Assembly: GCF_001907675.1 (NCBI RefSeq)
Contig: NZ_MPNT01000023.1
Span: 1 to 64,000, forward strand
DNA: 64,000 nucleotides
Origin: Mycobacterium paraffinicum
GTDB taxonomy: Bacteria; Actinomycetota; Actinomycetes; Mycobacteriales; Mycobacteriaceae
Reading direction: 5' to 3'
The position numbers and the translations under genes are program-made. Shown here piece after piece: positions 47,600 through 57,305 of the stretch (position 1 is the first letter of the stretch; each line of letters starts with the position of its first letter). Under the pieces are notes generated by a model. It did no database searches, was not told where the DNA came from, and saw nothing but the letters and a program-made list of their open reading frames with translations.

Positions 47600-48882
47600 T
47601 CGACCGCGCATTGGACGCGCCGACGGTGATCCGGACCAAGCGCGACGGCGGCCGGCTGTCCGATGCCGCCATCGAGTGGGTCGTCGACGCCTACACCAAC
47701 GGCCGGGTGGCCGAGGAGCAGATGTCGGCGCTGCTGATGGCCATCTTCCTGCGCGGCATGGACCCCGGCGAGACCGCCAGCTGGACCGCGGCCATGCTGG
47801 CCTCCGGCCCGCGGCTGGACTTCCGCGACCTGCCGTTGCCGACCGTGGACAAGCACTCCACCGGCGGCGTCGGGGACAAGATCACCCTGCCCCTGGTGGC
47901 CGTCGTCGCCGCCTGCGGGGCGGCGGTGCCCCAGGCGTCGGGGCGCGGGCTCGGGCATACCGGCGGCACGCTGGACAAGCTCGAGTCGATCGTCGGGTTC
48001 ACCCCCGCGCTGTCCAGCCGGCACGTGCGCCAGCAACTTCTCGACGTCGGCGCGGCCATCTTCGCCGCCGGCGAGCTGGCGCCGGCCGACGCCAAGCTGT
48101 ACGCGCTGCGCGACGTCACCGCCACCGTCGAGTCGCTGCCGCTGATCGCCAGCTCGGTGATGAGCAAGAAGCTGGCCGAGGGGACCGGCGCCCTGGTGCT
48201 CGACGTGAAGGTGGGCTCAGGCGCGCTGCTGCCCTCTTTGGACCGGTGCCGAGAGCTGGCCCACACCATGGTCGGGCTGGGGGCGGCGCACGGCGTGCCC
48301 ACCCGCGCGCTGCTGACCGACATGAACGCCCCGCTGGGCGCGACCGTCGGCAACGCCCTCGAGGTCGCCGAGGCGTTGGACGTGCTGGCCGGCGGCGGTC
48401 CGCCCGACGTGGTGGAGCTGACGGTGCGGCTCGCCCGCGAGATGCTCGCGCTGGCCGGGATCGACGGCCGCGACCCCGCCGAGACGCTGCGCGACGGCAC
48501 CGCGATGGACCGATTCCGCAGGCTCGTCGCGGCTCAGGGCGGGGATTTGTCGGTTCCGTTGCCGATCGGTGCGCATTCCGACACCGTGACCGCGGGCCGG
48601 GGCGGCACAATGGGCGATATCGACGCGATGGCAGTGGGGCAGGCGGCTTGGCGGCTCGGTGCGGGCAGATCCCGTCCGGGCGAACGGGTGCAGGCCGGCG
48701 CCGGCATCCGGATCCACCGCCGCCCCGGCGACCCGGTGGCTCCCGGCGCGCCGCTGTTCACCCTCTACACCGACACCCCGGAGCGCCTCGGCGCCGCGCT
48801 GGCCGAACTGGATGGCGGCTATCACGTCGGCGACGCGGCGCCGGATCCGCGGCCGCTGATCATCGACCGGATCGTGACGTGA
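47584..48882 (+). CDS. deoA: Thymidine phosphorylase DeoA
   Basis: DeoA splits thymidine or deoxyuridine with phosphate to give the base and deoxyribose-1-phosphate. The 432-residue product has the family signature [19 protein letters not shown] near residue 95 and LKVGSGA-like [13 protein letters not shown], with a C-terminal domain ([21 protein letters not shown]). ATG 47584 lies within the end of cdd and its TGA overlaps the GTG of add, so all three are translationally linked. Confidence 0.95.
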   Translation: MGTPLIDRALDAPTVIRTKRDGGRLSDAAIEWVVDAYTNGRVAEEQMSALLMAIFLRGMDPGETASWTAAMLASGPRLDFRDLPLPTVDKHSTGGVGDKITLPLVAVVAACGAAVPQASGRGLGHTGGTLDKLESIVGFTPALSSRHVRQQLLDVGAAIFAAGELAPADAKLYALRDVTATVESLPLIASSVMSKKLAEGTGALVLDVKVGSGALLPSLDRCRELAHTMVGLGAAHGVPTRALLTDMNAPLGATVGNALEVAEALDVLAGGGPPDVVELTVRLAREMLALAGIDGRDPAETLRDGTAMDRFRRLVAAQGGDLSVPLPIGAHSDTVTAGRGGTMGDIDAMAVGQAAWRLGAGRSRPGERVQAGAGIRIHRRPGDPVAPGAPLFTLYTDTPERLGAALAELDGGYHVGDAAPDPRPLIIDRIVT

Positions 48883-49970
48883 CGACACCGCTGGGCCTAG
48901 AGCAGATCAAGAGGGCGCCCAAGGCGCTGCTGCACGACCACCTCGACGGCGGCCTGCGCCCGGCGACCGTGGTCGAAATCGCCGGCCAGACCGGCTATGA
49001 CGGGCTGCCCACCACCGACGTCGACGAGCTGGCCACCTGGTTTCGCACCCGATCGCACAGCGGTTCGCTGGAGCGCTACCTGGAGCCGTTCTCGCACACC
49101 GTGGCGGTCATGCAAACGGCCGACGCGCTGCACCGCGTCGCCTACGAGTGCGTACAAGACCTGGCCGCCGATTCGGTGGTCTACGCCGAGATCCGGTTCG
49201 CCCCGGAGCTGCACATCGACCGGGGCCTGTCGTTCGACGAGATCGTGGACGCCGTGCTGTCCGGTTTCGCCGACGGCGAGCAGGCCTGCGCCGCCGCGGG
49301 CCGGCCGATCGTGGTGCGGCTGCTGGTCACCGCCATGCGGCACGCCGCGGTGTCCCGGGAGATCGCCGAGCTGGCAATCCGGTTCCGCGACAAGGGTGTT
49401 GTGGGATTCGACATCGCCGGCGCCGAGGCCGGCAATCCGCCGACGCGGCACCTGGACGCCTTCGAGTACATGCGAGACCACAACGCGCGCTTCACCATTC
49501 ACGCAGGCGAGGCGTTCGGGCTGCCGTCGATCCACGAGGCGATCGCGTTCTGCGCCGCCGACCGGCTGGGCCACGGGGTGCGCATCGTCGACGACATCGA
49601 GGTCCTCGAAGACGGCCAGGTCCGGCTGGGCCAGCAGGCATCTATCCTGCGGGACAAGCGGATTCCGCTGGAGTTGTGCCCGAGTTCCAATGTGCAGACC
49701 GGCGCCGTGAAAAGCATCGCGGACCACCCGTTCGACTTGTTGGCCCGCACCCGGTTCCGGGTGACGGTCAACACCGACAACCGCCTGATGAGCGATACCA
49801 CGATGAGCCTCGAAATGTGGCGCCTGGTCGAGGCGTTCGGCTACGGCTGGAGCGATCTCGAGCGGTTCACCATCAACGCGATGAAGTCGGCGTTCCTCCC
49901 GTTCGACGAGCGGCTGGCGATCATCGACGACGTGATCAAGCCGCGCTATGCGGTGCTGATCGCAGGCTGA
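48879..49970 (+). CDS. add: Adenosine deaminase
   Basis: The 363-residue TIM-barrel enzyme deaminates (deoxy)adenosine to (deoxy)inosine. Zinc ligands: [10 protein letters not shown] (HxH) near residue 20, [10 protein letters not shown] with the His and catalytic Glu, [10 protein letters not shown], and [11 protein letters not shown] with the metal Asp. The GTG at 48879 overlaps the deoA stop (GTGA). Its product inosine can be used by the purine phosphorylase encoded at 58929. Confidence 0.96.
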   Translation: MTTPLGLEQIKRAPKALLHDHLDGGLRPATVVEIAGQTGYDGLPTTDVDELATWFRTRSHSGSLERYLEPFSHTVAVMQTADALHRVAYECVQDLAADSVVYAEIRFAPELHIDRGLSFDEIVDAVLSGFADGEQACAAAGRPIVVRLLVTAMRHAAVSREIAELAIRFRDKGVVGFDIAGAEAGNPPTRHLDAFEYMRDHNARFTIHAGEAFGLPSIHEAIAFCAADRLGHGVRIVDDIEVLEDGQVRLGQQASILRDKRIPLELCPSSNVQTGAVKSIADHPFDLLARTRFRVTVNTDNRLMSDTTMSLEMWRLVEAFGYGWSDLERFTINAMKSAFLPFDERLAIIDDVIKPRYAVLIAG

Positions 49971-50019
49971 CGCCGCCCGCCCGAATCCGGGTGAGCGGCG
50001 CAGCTTTTCGGCCGACGGG

Positions 50020-50304
50020 TTAACGGGGCAGCCGGGTCCCGGTGCGGCGACCGGTCAGCGATTCGTAGATGGCGATGAAAACGATGGCGGCGCCCACTCC
50101 GATGAAGAACGGAACCCAGGCCACCCCGCCGTTGGCGTTGTGGTATCCGAATTGGCTGGCGGCCCATGAGCCGACCAGGCCGCCGACGGCCCCGAGCACG
50201 ACCGTCATGATCATGCCGACGTTCTGCCGTCCCGGCATCACGAGGCGGGCGACCAAACCGATGATCGCGCCCACGATGAGGGCGAGGATTATGGATGTGA
50301 TCAC
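50020..50304 (-). CDS. GlsB/YeaQ/YmgE family small membrane protein
   Basis: A 94-residue protein with three membrane helices (SIILALIVGAIIGLVARLVMPG, MIMTVVLGAVGGLVGSWAASQ, VPFFIGVGAAIVFIAIYESL), matching the transglycosylase-associated/YeaQ stress family of unknown mechanism. GTG 50304 has AGGAGCT at good spacing; an upstream GTG at 50328 is weaker. It is separated from add by 49 bp and is probably monocistronic. Confidence 0.85.
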   Translation of the reverse strand: MITSIILALIVGAIIGLVARLVMPGRQNVGMIMTVVLGAVGGLVGSWAASQFGYHNANGGVAWVPFFIGVGAAIVFIAIYESLTGRRTGTRLPR

Positions 50305-50396
50305 TTCGAGCTCCTGTCGTAGCGGCACCCGGGGTGGGCGCCATCTTTGACGGGACTTCCCCGAATCAGCCGACTTCTAACACAATTCGCCGGGGC

Positions 50397-51068
50397 TCAA
50401 ATCAAATCGGAAGCGAGCCCGATGGCGCGCACCGTGCTGGCCAGATGCGTCTGCACGGCGCGCGACGCCCGCGGGCCGTCGCCGTCGCGCAGCGCCTCGG
50501 CGATCTCGCGGTGCTCGTCGAGGATGGTCGTCACCCGGTGCGGATCGCGCAGCGCCGATTCGCCGATCATCCGCATCTGCCGGTCCCGCAGGGAGGCATG
50601 GAAACCCGCCAGAATGGCGTTTCCCGACTCGGCCAGCGTGATGGCGTGGAACGCCCGGTCGGCGTCGAGGAAATCGGGCCAATCGGAGCGGTCGGCCGCC
50701 GCGCGCTGGCGCCGAAGCTCGCCCGACAGCCGCTCGAAAATCGCGGCGCACGAGGCGGGCCCGCGCCCCACCGCCTTGGCCGCCGCGAACTGCTCCAAGA
50801 CCAGCCGCGCCTCCATCACCGAGCGGACCTCGTCCGGAGACACGGGGACGACCAGGGCGCCCCGCTGCGGGTAGAGGCGCAGCAGCCCCTCCGCCTCCAG
50901 CCGCAGGAAGGCCTCGCGTACCGGCGTGCGTGACATTCCCAGCGCCGTGGCGACGTCGCCCTCGCTGATCAGCTCCCCGCCGGGGAACGCACCGGTGAGC
51001 ACCTGCGTCTTGACGTAGTCGAGCGCGCGGTCCTTGGCCGTGGCCGGTCGCGGGTCGATCGTTGCCAT
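50397..51068 (-). CDS. GntR family (FCD-type) transcriptional regulator
   Basis: A 223-residue regulator with a GntR winged helix at residues 10-75 (LISEGDVATALGMSRTPVREAFLRLEAEGLL) and a C-terminal FCD ligand/metal domain. The FCD metal residues are present: D and H in LDADRAFHAI, H in LDEHREI and H in VQTHLAS. It is divergent from the bicupin gene across a 150-bp spacer that holds a 12-bp palindrome on a -35 box, so it most likely represses that gene until an organic-acid ligand binds. Confidence 0.9.
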   Translation of the reverse strand: MATIDPRPATAKDRALDYVKTQVLTGAFPGGELISEGDVATALGMSRTPVREAFLRLEAEGLLRLYPQRGALVVPVSPDEVRSVMEARLVLEQFAAAKAVGRGPASCAAIFERLSGELRRQRAAADRSDWPDFLDADRAFHAITLAESGNAILAGFHASLRDRQMRMIGESALRDPHRVTTILDEHREIAEALRDGDGPRASRAVQTHLASTVRAIGLASDLI

Positions 51069-51128
51069 CGAGCCTTCCGTAGCTAAGTCGTATCCCAGCA
51101 GTGTGGTGACGGTACACCACCGCCCACC

Positions 51129-51140
51129 TTGACATGTCAA
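51129..51140. promoter_or_regulatory. Palindrome TTGACATGTCAA overlapping a -35 box
   Basis: A perfect 12-bp palindrome in the spacer between the GntR gene and the bicupin gene. Its left half TTGACA is a consensus -35 hexamer; CAAGAT 17 bp further on could be the -10 of the bicupin gene. A GntR dimer here would block RNA polymerase. A second looser repeat, GGTG-ACGGTA-CACC, lies about 20 bp upstream. Confidence 0.55.
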
Positions 51141-51218
51141 CAACTGAGATACAAGATAGATACGAGAGAAACATGAGATGTGCCGACGAACCCCCGAGCA
51201 GGTCGAAGGAGCCGTGAA

Positions 51219-52247
51219 ATGCCCGTCACCGAACAAGCCGTGACCCCGAACCTGGATCCGACGATCCCCGCGCCGATGATCAACGTGGCCGAATACGGCT
51301 TCGAAGGTCGCTTCCAGGACTGGGCCTCCGACGCCGAGTACTTCGAGTACTCCAAGGCCGCCAACCCGATCGGCTCGGGCCACGTCCCGCAGGTCCCGGT
51401 TACCCGGTTCGACCCGGATGTCTACACCGACAAGCCGACCGGCGTGATCCCGCTGGACCTTTCCAAGGACCTGGGCATCGAGGCCGGCGCCGCGACCAGC
51501 CCCGCGCTGCTCGCCAACTTCGTGCGCATCCGCCCGGGCGAGCAGGTCGACACCAGCCCCAACGCCACCTCGCAGCTGTACTACGTGCTGTACGGGCGGG
51601 GCTTCGCCGCGGTCAACGGCCACCTGGTGCAGTGGGAAAAGGGGGATTTCCTGACCCTGCCCGCCGGCACCCACTCGGTGTTCTACGCGGCCACCGACAC
51701 GACCATGTACTGGGTGCACGACGAGCCGCTGATGCGCTACCTGGGCGCCGACGCCACCCGGCCGCGATTCCGCGCCACCAAGTTCCGCCGCTCGGACGCC
51801 GTCGCCAAGCTGGAGGAGATCGCGTCGCGCCCGGGCGCCAACGAGAAGAGCCGCGTCAGCGTGCTGCTGGCCAACGCCAACCAGGAGCAGACGCTGACCA
51901 TCACCCACGTGCTGTGGGCCATGTTCGGCGTGCTGCCGCCGAACCAGGTGCAGCGCCCGCACCGGCACCAGTCGGTGGCCCTGGATCTGATCCTCGACGC
52001 GCCGGCCAGCGGCTGCTACACGCTGCTGGGCACCCGCCTGGACGAGCACGGTGACATCGTCGACCCCACCCGGGTGGACTGGCGGGCCGGCTGCGCCTTC
52101 ACCACCCCGCCGGGCATGTGGCACGCCCACTACAACGAGACCGACCAGCCCGCGCACCTGATCCCGATCCAGGACGCCGGGCTGCAGACCCACCTGCGCA
52201 GCCTCGACATCAAGTTCACGCAGCGCCGCGACCTCGTCGCCGGCTGA
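51219..52247 (+). CDS. Bicupin, gentisate 1,2-dioxygenase-like
   Basis: The 342-residue product has two cupin barrels: about residues 95-190 ([29 protein letters not shown]) and 240-325 ([37 protein letters not shown]). HRHQS and MWHAHYNE supply an Fe-binding set in the second barrel, as in gentisate/1-hydroxy-2-naphthoate dioxygenases, which cleave aromatic rings with O2. The first barrel lacks the His pair. Substrate not determinable; no maleylpyruvate isomerase or hydrolase gene is nearby, so a non-catabolic role is possible. ATG 51219 follows AAGGAG. Likely controlled by the divergent GntR protein. Confidence 0.78.
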   Translation: MPVTEQAVTPNLDPTIPAPMINVAEYGFEGRFQDWASDAEYFEYSKAANPIGSGHVPQVPVTRFDPDVYTDKPTGVIPLDLSKDLGIEAGAATSPALLANFVRIRPGEQVDTSPNATSQLYYVLYGRGFAAVNGHLVQWEKGDFLTLPAGTHSVFYAATDTTMYWVHDEPLMRYLGADATRPRFRATKFRRSDAVAKLEEIASRPGANEKSRVSVLLANANQEQTLTITHVLWAMFGVLPPNQVQRPHRHQSVALDLILDAPASGCYTLLGTRLDEHGDIVDPTRVDWRAGCAFTTPPGMWHAHYNETDQPAHLIPIQDAGLQTHLRSLDIKFTQRRDLVAG

Positions 52248-52296
52248 CCCGGCGGAGGAGTGCACGGGGCCCACCGGGCGCATAGTGTGGCTGCAC

Positions 52297-53304
52297 ATGA
52301 AGCTGCCCCTGCTGGGCCCCGTGTCGGTCACCGGGTTCCAGAACGCGTGGTTCTTCCTGTTCCTGCTGGCCGTTCTGCTGGTCCTGGGCATCTACGTCGT
52401 GCTGCAGTTCGCCCGCCGCCGGCGGGTGCTGCGGTTCGCCAACATGGAGGTGCTGGAGCGGGTCGCGCCGGCGCACCCCAGCCGCTGGCGGCACGTGCCG
52501 ACGATCCTGCTGGCCACGGCGCTGGTGCTGCTGACCACCGCGATGGCCGGGCCGACGTCCGACGTCCGGATCCCGCTCAACCGCGCGGTCGTGATGCTGG
52601 TCATCGACGTGTCGGAGTCCATGGCGTCCACCGACGTGCCCCCCGACCGGCTGACCGCGGCGAAGGTGGCCGGCAAGCAGTTCGCGGACGAGCTGACGCC
52701 GGCCATCAACCTGGGGCTGGTGGAGTTCGCGGCCAACGCGTCGCTGCTGGTCTCCCCGACCACCAACCGTGCGGCCGTGAAGGCCGCGATCGACAGCCTT
52801 AAGCCGGCGCCCAAGACCGCGACGGGCGAGGGCCTGTTCACCGCCCTGCAGGCGATCGCGACGGTGGGCTCGGTGATGGGGGGCGGCGACGGCCCGCCCC
52901 CGGCGCGCATCGTGCTGGAGTCCGACGGCGCGGAGAACGTGCCGCTGGACGCCAACGCCCCGCAGGGGGCGTTCACCGCCGCCCGGGCCGCCAAGGCCGC
53001 CGGTGTGCAGATCTCGACGATCTCCTTCGGGACGCCGTACGGCACCGTCGAGTACGAGGGCGCCACCATCCCCGTTCCCGTCGACGACCAGACGCTGCAG
53101 AAGATCTGCGAGATCACCGACGGCCAGGCGTTCCACGCCGACAGCCTGGAGTCGCTGAAGAACGTCTACTCCACCCTGCAGCGCCAGATCGGCTACGAAA
53201 CCGTCAAGGGCGACGCCAGCCTGGCCTGGATGCTGCTGGGCGCCCTCGCGTTGGCCGGGGCGATCCTGGCCGGCCTGTTCCTCAACCGCCGGCTGCCCTC
53301 CTGA
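52297..53304 (+). CDS. VWA-domain membrane protein, Rv1481-like, copy 1
   Basis: A 335-residue protein, the same length as M. tuberculosis Rv1481: two N-terminal membrane helices (about 18-37 and 67-86), an external von Willebrand A domain with MIDAS motif DVSES (104-108), [18 protein letters not shown] and [10 protein letters not shown], and a C-terminal helix ending [12 protein letters not shown] proteins of this kind usually work with MoxR ATPases in assembly of envelope complexes; no MoxR gene is here. ATG 52297 matches the family start [11 protein letters not shown]-proximal residues further up are not conserved. It converges on a second copy 4 bp away. Confidence 0.87.
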   Translation: MKLPLLGPVSVTGFQNAWFFLFLLAVLLVLGIYVVLQFARRRRVLRFANMEVLERVAPAHPSRWRHVPTILLATALVLLTTAMAGPTSDVRIPLNRAVVMLVIDVSESMASTDVPPDRLTAAKVAGKQFADELTPAINLGLVEFAANASLLVSPTTNRAAVKAAIDSLKPAPKTATGEGLFTALQAIATVGSVMGGGDGPPPARIVLESDGAENVPLDANAPQGAFTAARAAKAAGVQISTISFGTPYGTVEYEGATIPVPVDDQTLQKICEITDGQAFHADSLESLKNVYSTLQRQIGYETVKGDASLAWMLLGALALAGAILAGLFLNRRLPS

Positions 53305-53308
53305 CCGA

Positions 53309-54292
53309 TCAGACCGGCAGCCGCCGGTTGATCAGCAGCGCCAGCGCCGTCGCGATCAGGGCGGTGATCACGCCCAGGCGCAGCCACCCGGCGCTGCCCG
53401 GCCCCGGCACGGTGCGATAGCCGATGTCCTTCTCGATGGCGTTGTAGCTCTTGTTGAGCTCGGCGATGTTGCTGGCGGTGTAGGACTGCCCGCCGGACAG
53501 CTTGGCGATGGTCTTCATCTGGTCGGTCGAGACGGGGACGGCGACGCGCTGGCCGTCCATCTCGATCTCGCCGGTCTTGGTGCCGAACGAGATCGTCGAG
53601 ATGGGCACCCCCTCGTCCCGGGCCAGCCGCGCCGCCGTGAAGGCCCCGTCGTGCGGGTCGCTCGGATTGGACGGCTTGTTCTCCCCGCCGTCGGACAGCA
53701 GCACGATGCGCGCCGGGGGCGGGGTGTCGCCGCCGGTGATGGCCAGGGCGCTCACCGCGTGCAGGGCGGTGAAGATGGCCTCGCCCGTCGCGGTGCTGTC
53801 GGCGAAGTCGAGCTTCTTGAGCGCATCGATCGTCGCCTGGTGCTGCGGGGTCGGCGACACCAGCAGGTACGGCGTGCCCGCGAAGCCGACCAGGCCCAGG
53901 TTGATGCCGGGCGTCAGCTGGCTGGCGAACTGGCTGGCCGCCTCCTCGGCGGCCTTGAGCCGGTTCGGTGGGACGTCGGTGGCCCGCATCGAATTCGACA
54001 TGTCGATGACCAGCACGACGACGGCCCGGTTGCGCGGGATGCGCATGTCGTGGGTGGGGGTGGCCAGCGCGATGGTCAGCAGGATCAGGCTGAGCAGCGC
54101 CACCGCGATCGGGATGTGCCGCCTCGGCGACTGCGCCACGGGCGCCTCGGTGAACCGGTGCAGCCGGCGCCGGCGGCGAGCCTGGACACCGATGTAGACC
54201 GCCAACAGGGCCAGCGGGAGCAAACCGAACAACAGCATGCCCGGGCGCTGAAAGCCGTACAGGGGCAACGGGCCTATCCCGGGAAGCGACAC
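53309..54292 (-). CDS. VWA-domain membrane protein, Rv1481-like, copy 2
   Basis: A 327-residue paralogue of copy 1 on the opposite strand, with the same layout: helices at about 16-34 and 60-78, MIDAS DMSNS in [48 protein letters not shown] and a C-terminal helix ending LLINRRLPV. It resembles Rv1481 in places more than copy 1 does ([27 protein letters not shown]). An inverted, tail-to-tail pair of such genes is unusual. Function as for copy 1. Confidence 0.87.
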   Translation of the reverse strand: MSLPGIGPLPLYGFQRPGMLLFGLLPLALLAVYIGVQARRRRRLHRFTEAPVAQSPRRHIPIAVALLSLILLTIALATPTHDMRIPRNRAVVVLVIDMSNSMRATDVPPNRLKAAEEAASQFASQLTPGINLGLVGFAGTPYLLVSPTPQHQATIDALKKLDFADSTATGEAIFTALHAVSALAITGGDTPPPARIVLLSDGGENKPSNPSDPHDGAFTAARLARDEGVPISTISFGTKTGEIEMDGQRVAVPVSTDQMKTIAKLSGGQSYTASNIAELNKSYNAIEKDIGYRTVPGPGSAGWLRLGVITALIATALALLINRRLPV

Positions 54293-54333
54293 CCGCCAGT
54301 AAAGAGGAGACTTCCGGGCCCGTCAAACGCGGG

Positions 54334-55641
54334 CTACTCCCTGCGCAGCCGCCCGTCCACGAATTGCTCCAGGTTCTCCCACTCCCGCACCGCCGCCGCG
54401 TACGGGGCCGACGGCTTGCCGACCGAACCCGGCTCGAGCACGTAGGCCACCAGTTTGCCCAGCGGGCGTCCGGTTTCGAGCGCCTTGTCGACCGTGCCTT
54501 CCTCCGAGTAGTCGCCGATGTCGCGGAGCAGCTCGACGGCCAGGTCCAGCTGGTCGTGGTCCACGGCGTCCGGGCCGTCGGCGATGTCGTCGGCCAGCCC
54601 GCTGAGCACGTAGATGTTGTCCTCGGTGACCTTGACCTCCAGCGAGCCGTCGGTGGCGGCGGTGCGGATGTCGTCGTAGGTGCTCAGGTCGGCCAGGTCG
54701 TGGTCGTGCTCGTCGGCGAGGTAGCGGGCCAGCGCCCGCTCGGAGGTGAACACGCTGATGCGCCCGTTGCGGCCCAGGAAGATCGGGCGGTCGTCCAGGT
54801 AGCACCGCAGGGTGTAGAAGGTGCCCGAACTCGTCATGATCCGAATCGGGTCGATGCCCACCTGCAGCCAGAAATCCTCGTCGCTGCCCAGGATCACGGT
54901 GTCGCCGGCCGCGCGCGGCTCCTCGTCGGCCTCTTCGTCGGCCTCCTCGTCGTCGGCAGCCTCCGCCGCCACGTCGGTCTCGTCGCCGGCTTCCTCGTCC
55001 GCCTCGTCGGTGGCCTCGGTGTCCGCCGTATCTTCTTCCTCGGGCTCCTCGGCCAGCTCGTCGGCGGCCCTGGCCGACAGCTTCTCGTCCACCTCGGGCG
55101 TGGTGACGATGCCCTCGATCGCGCTCAGCACGTCGTCCCAGCCGCGGCCGATGATCTCGCCGATCGCGTTCCAGCGTTTGAGGCCGGCCTTGCCGGCGAA
55201 GTGGTCGATCCCGCCCGACACGGTGCCCAACGTGGGGTTGCCGTTGAAGAACTTCGACACCGCCGGGAGCTCGCACACCGACCCGATGGACGAGACCAGC
55301 GACAGCGTGCGGGCCAACCCGGTCACCGACTCCTCGGTCGGCTTCTCCGACACCAGCTCCTCGACCGCGACCAGATCGAACTGCTTGTCGGTGGCCGGCG
55401 CGAACTTGTGCGCGTGCGCCGACGTCAGGTCTTTCCACGCCGGGTGGTCGACCAGGTCGTTGTCGGTGTCGGAGCGCACGAACGCGACCAGGTCGGCGAC
55501 GGTCTCGAAGACGTACAGGTCCTCGTCCTTGCCCAGGAACGCCTCCCACTCGTCGCCGGCGTCGCGCCAGCGGGGCGCCCACACGGTGTAGCGGTCACCG
55601 TCGGACAGGCTCAGGCGGATGGGCACGAGGTCAGCAGCCAT
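54334..55641 (-). CDS. Conserved hypothetical protein with acidic linker (Rv3311-like)
   Basis: A 435-residue soluble protein beginning MAADLVPIRLSLSDGDRYTVWAP, the start of Rv3311. Two similar halves are apparent: an N-terminal one (VWAPRWRDAGDEWEAFLGKDEDLYVFETVADLVAFV) and a C-terminal one (YTLRCYLDDRPIFLGRNGRISVFTSERALARYL), joined by a linker at about residues 205-262 made almost wholly of Glu, Asp, Ala and Thr. No enzyme motif is seen. The conserved position before sapM and upp supports a core mycobacterial gene of unknown function. Confidence 0.85.
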   Translation of the reverse strand: MAADLVPIRLSLSDGDRYTVWAPRWRDAGDEWEAFLGKDEDLYVFETVADLVAFVRSDTDNDLVDHPAWKDLTSAHAHKFAPATDKQFDLVAVEELVSEKPTEESVTGLARTLSLVSSIGSVCELPAVSKFFNGNPTLGTVSGGIDHFAGKAGLKRWNAIGEIIGRGWDDVLSAIEGIVTTPEVDEKLSARAADELAEEPEEEDTADTEATDEADEEAGDETDVAAEAADDEEADEEADEEPRAAGDTVILGSDEDFWLQVGIDPIRIMTSSGTFYTLRCYLDDRPIFLGRNGRISVFTSERALARYLADEHDHDLADLSTYDDIRTAATDGSLEVKVTEDNIYVLSGLADDIADGPDAVDHDQLDLAVELLRDIGDYSEEGTVDKALETGRPLGKLVAYVLEPGSVGKPSAPYAAAVREWENLEQFVDGRLRRE

Positions 55642-55684
55642 GCGGCACACAATAGCGACGGGGGCCGCCGGGCCTGGCCCCGGA

Positions 55685-56575
55685 CTAGCCCCAGATATCG
55701 GCGATCGGCTGGGCGGTGGCCGCGTAACCGGTCTTCGGCAGCCCGTACATCTGCTCGATCGTGGACAGCAGGTTGTAGTGGTTGATCCGCTCGGGGTAGT
55801 TGCCGGGGACCACGTGCGCGCCGTAGAAGACGGTCGGGATCTGGTTGCGGCTGGAATTGTCGTCCTCGTCCCACGTCACGATCAGCAGGCTGTTGTTGGC
55901 CACCGCCCAGTTGGCGTAGCCCGACAGCTGGCGGTTGAGCCAGGTGTCGGCCTGCGCGATCGACCCGTCGTGCATGTTGTCGTCGTTGTTGGGGATGACG
56001 AACGACACGGTGGGCAGGCCGGCGTAGTTGCCCATCGGGAACGCGGAGAACGGCAGGGAGTTCGCCGCCGGCACGTTGGTGAAGTTGGCCCAGGGCACAT
56101 GCTTGCGCGCGTACTTGCCGGCGGTGCAGGCCGGTGAGCCGACCGCGGGCAGGCCTTCGGCGAAACCGGCGAAGGTGTAGCCCGCGGCGAGCAGTTCGGA
56201 TCCCAGGTTGGGGGCGTCGCCGGCGTTGACCGGGCACCGGTCGCTGGTCACGCCGAAGGTGCTGCCGGCGAACATCGCCAGGTAATTCGGCTCGCTGGGG
56301 TGGGTTTCGCCGAACGACTGCACCATGTTGGCGCCGCTCGCGGCCAGGGCGGTGATGAAGGGCGCCGACTTGTTGCCGATGATGCTGGGTTCGGATCGGT
56401 TCTCCTCCACCACGATCACGATGTGCGCGGGTTGCGGGATCGCCGCGGCCGCAAGGCTTATGCGGGCGGTCAACGGGCCGGCCGCCAGCGCGACCAGCGC
56501 CACCGCGCCGAGCAGGCGCAGGGCCCGAAATGCCCTGCCCGTCAACCCCGTTGAACCCCAGATTCCGCCCGGCAC
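55685..56575 (-). CDS. sapM: Secreted acid phosphatase SapM
   Basis: The 296-residue product aligns throughout with M. tuberculosis SapM (Rv3310), a secreted phosphatase that acts on PI3P and other phosphomonoesters and blocks phagosome maturation. Residues 1-44 are a signal peptide. Conserved: HIVIVVEENRSEPSIIGNKS, ETHPSEPNYLAMFAG, SFVIPNNDDNMHDGSIAQAD with the active-site His/Asp, and LIVTWDEDDNSSRNQIPTVFYG. Cysteines in DRCPVN and SPACTAG probably form a disulfide. Divergent from upp. Confidence 0.93.
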   Translation of the reverse strand: MPGGIWGSTGLTGRAFRALRLLGAVALVALAAGPLTARISLAAAAIPQPAHIVIVVEENRSEPSIIGNKSAPFITALAASGANMVQSFGETHPSEPNYLAMFAGSTFGVTSDRCPVNAGDAPNLGSELLAAGYTFAGFAEGLPAVGSPACTAGKYARKHVPWANFTNVPAANSLPFSAFPMGNYAGLPTVSFVIPNNDDNMHDGSIAQADTWLNRQLSGYANWAVANNSLLIVTWDEDDNSSRNQIPTVFYGAHVVPGNYPERINHYNLLSTIEQMYGLPKTGYAATAQPIADIWG

Positions 56576-56664
56576 CCCGGGAGCATAGGAGGGCGGGCCG
56601 CGCCGAGGGCGTCGACGCGGGCGGTTTCGGCGGGGCGTTAACGAAAAGCGGCCGGATTGTTATA

Positions 56665-56670
56665 TAGGGT
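56665..56670 (+). promoter_or_regulatory. -10 box TAGGGT giving a leaderless upp transcript
   Basis: TAGGGT, in an unusually AT-rich TTGTTATATAGGGT, ends 8 bp before GTG 56679; no Shine-Dalgarno precedes the GTG. Confidence 0.5.
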
Positions 56671-56678
56671 CGAACACC

Positions 56679-57302
56679 GTGGAGGTGCGCGTTGTCGATC
56701 ACCCGCTGGCGGTCGCCCGGCTGACGACGATGCGTGACGAACGCACCACCGACGACGGTTTCCGGGCGGCGCTGCGCGACGTGACCGCGATGCTGATCTA
56801 CGAGGCCACCCGCGACGCGCCCCGCGAGACATTCCCGATCCGCACGCCGGTGGGCGACACGTTGGGGGTGCGGCTGGCCCAGCCGCCGCTGCTGGTGCCG
56901 GTGCTGCGGGCCGGACTGGGCATGGTCGATCAGGCGCTCGCGCTGTTGCCGCAGGCCCGGGTCGGATTCGTCGGCGTGGCCCGCAACGAGGAAACCCACC
57001 GGCCCGCAGGGTATTTCGAGTCGCTGCCCGACGAACTGGCCGGCCGGCCGGTGCTGGTGCTCGACCCGATGCTGGCCACCGGCGGGTCGCTGAAGTACAC
57101 CGTCGGCCTGCTGCTCGACCGCGGCGCCACCGACATCACGGTGTTGTGCGCGGTGGCCGCCCCCGAAGGCGTTGCCGCGCTTGGGGAAACGGTGCCCGCC
57201 GCGCGCCTGTTCACCGTGGCGATCGACGACGGGCTCAACGAGAACGCCTACATCGTCCCGGGCCTCGGCGATGCCGGGGATCGCCAGTACGGGCCCCGCT
57301 AG
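56679..57302 (+). CDS. upp: Uracil phosphoribosyltransferase
   Basis: The 207-residue product makes UMP from uracil and PRPP. Visible: [21 protein letters not shown], the PRPP loop [20 protein letters not shown] and the uracil-binding C-terminus [21 protein letters not shown]. The GTG start gives the expected [11 protein letters not shown] and is probably leaderless. It ends 3 bp from the convergent pmmB stop and corresponds to Rv3309c. Confidence 0.96.
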   Translation: MEVRVVDHPLAVARLTTMRDERTTDDGFRAALRDVTAMLIYEATRDAPRETFPIRTPVGDTLGVRLAQPPLLVPVLRAGLGMVDQALALLPQARVGFVGVARNEETHRPAGYFESLPDELAGRPVLVLDPMLATGGSLKYTVGLLLDRGATDITVLCAVAAPEGVAALGETVPAARLFTVAIDDGLNENAYIVPGLGDAGDRQYGPR

Positions 57303-57305
57303 CCC

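Noticed and set aside
52297..54292. Inverted terminal repeats of a mobile element formed by the two VWA genes
   Set aside because: The genes are diverged paralogues at protein level only, with no transposase or short flanking repeats visible.
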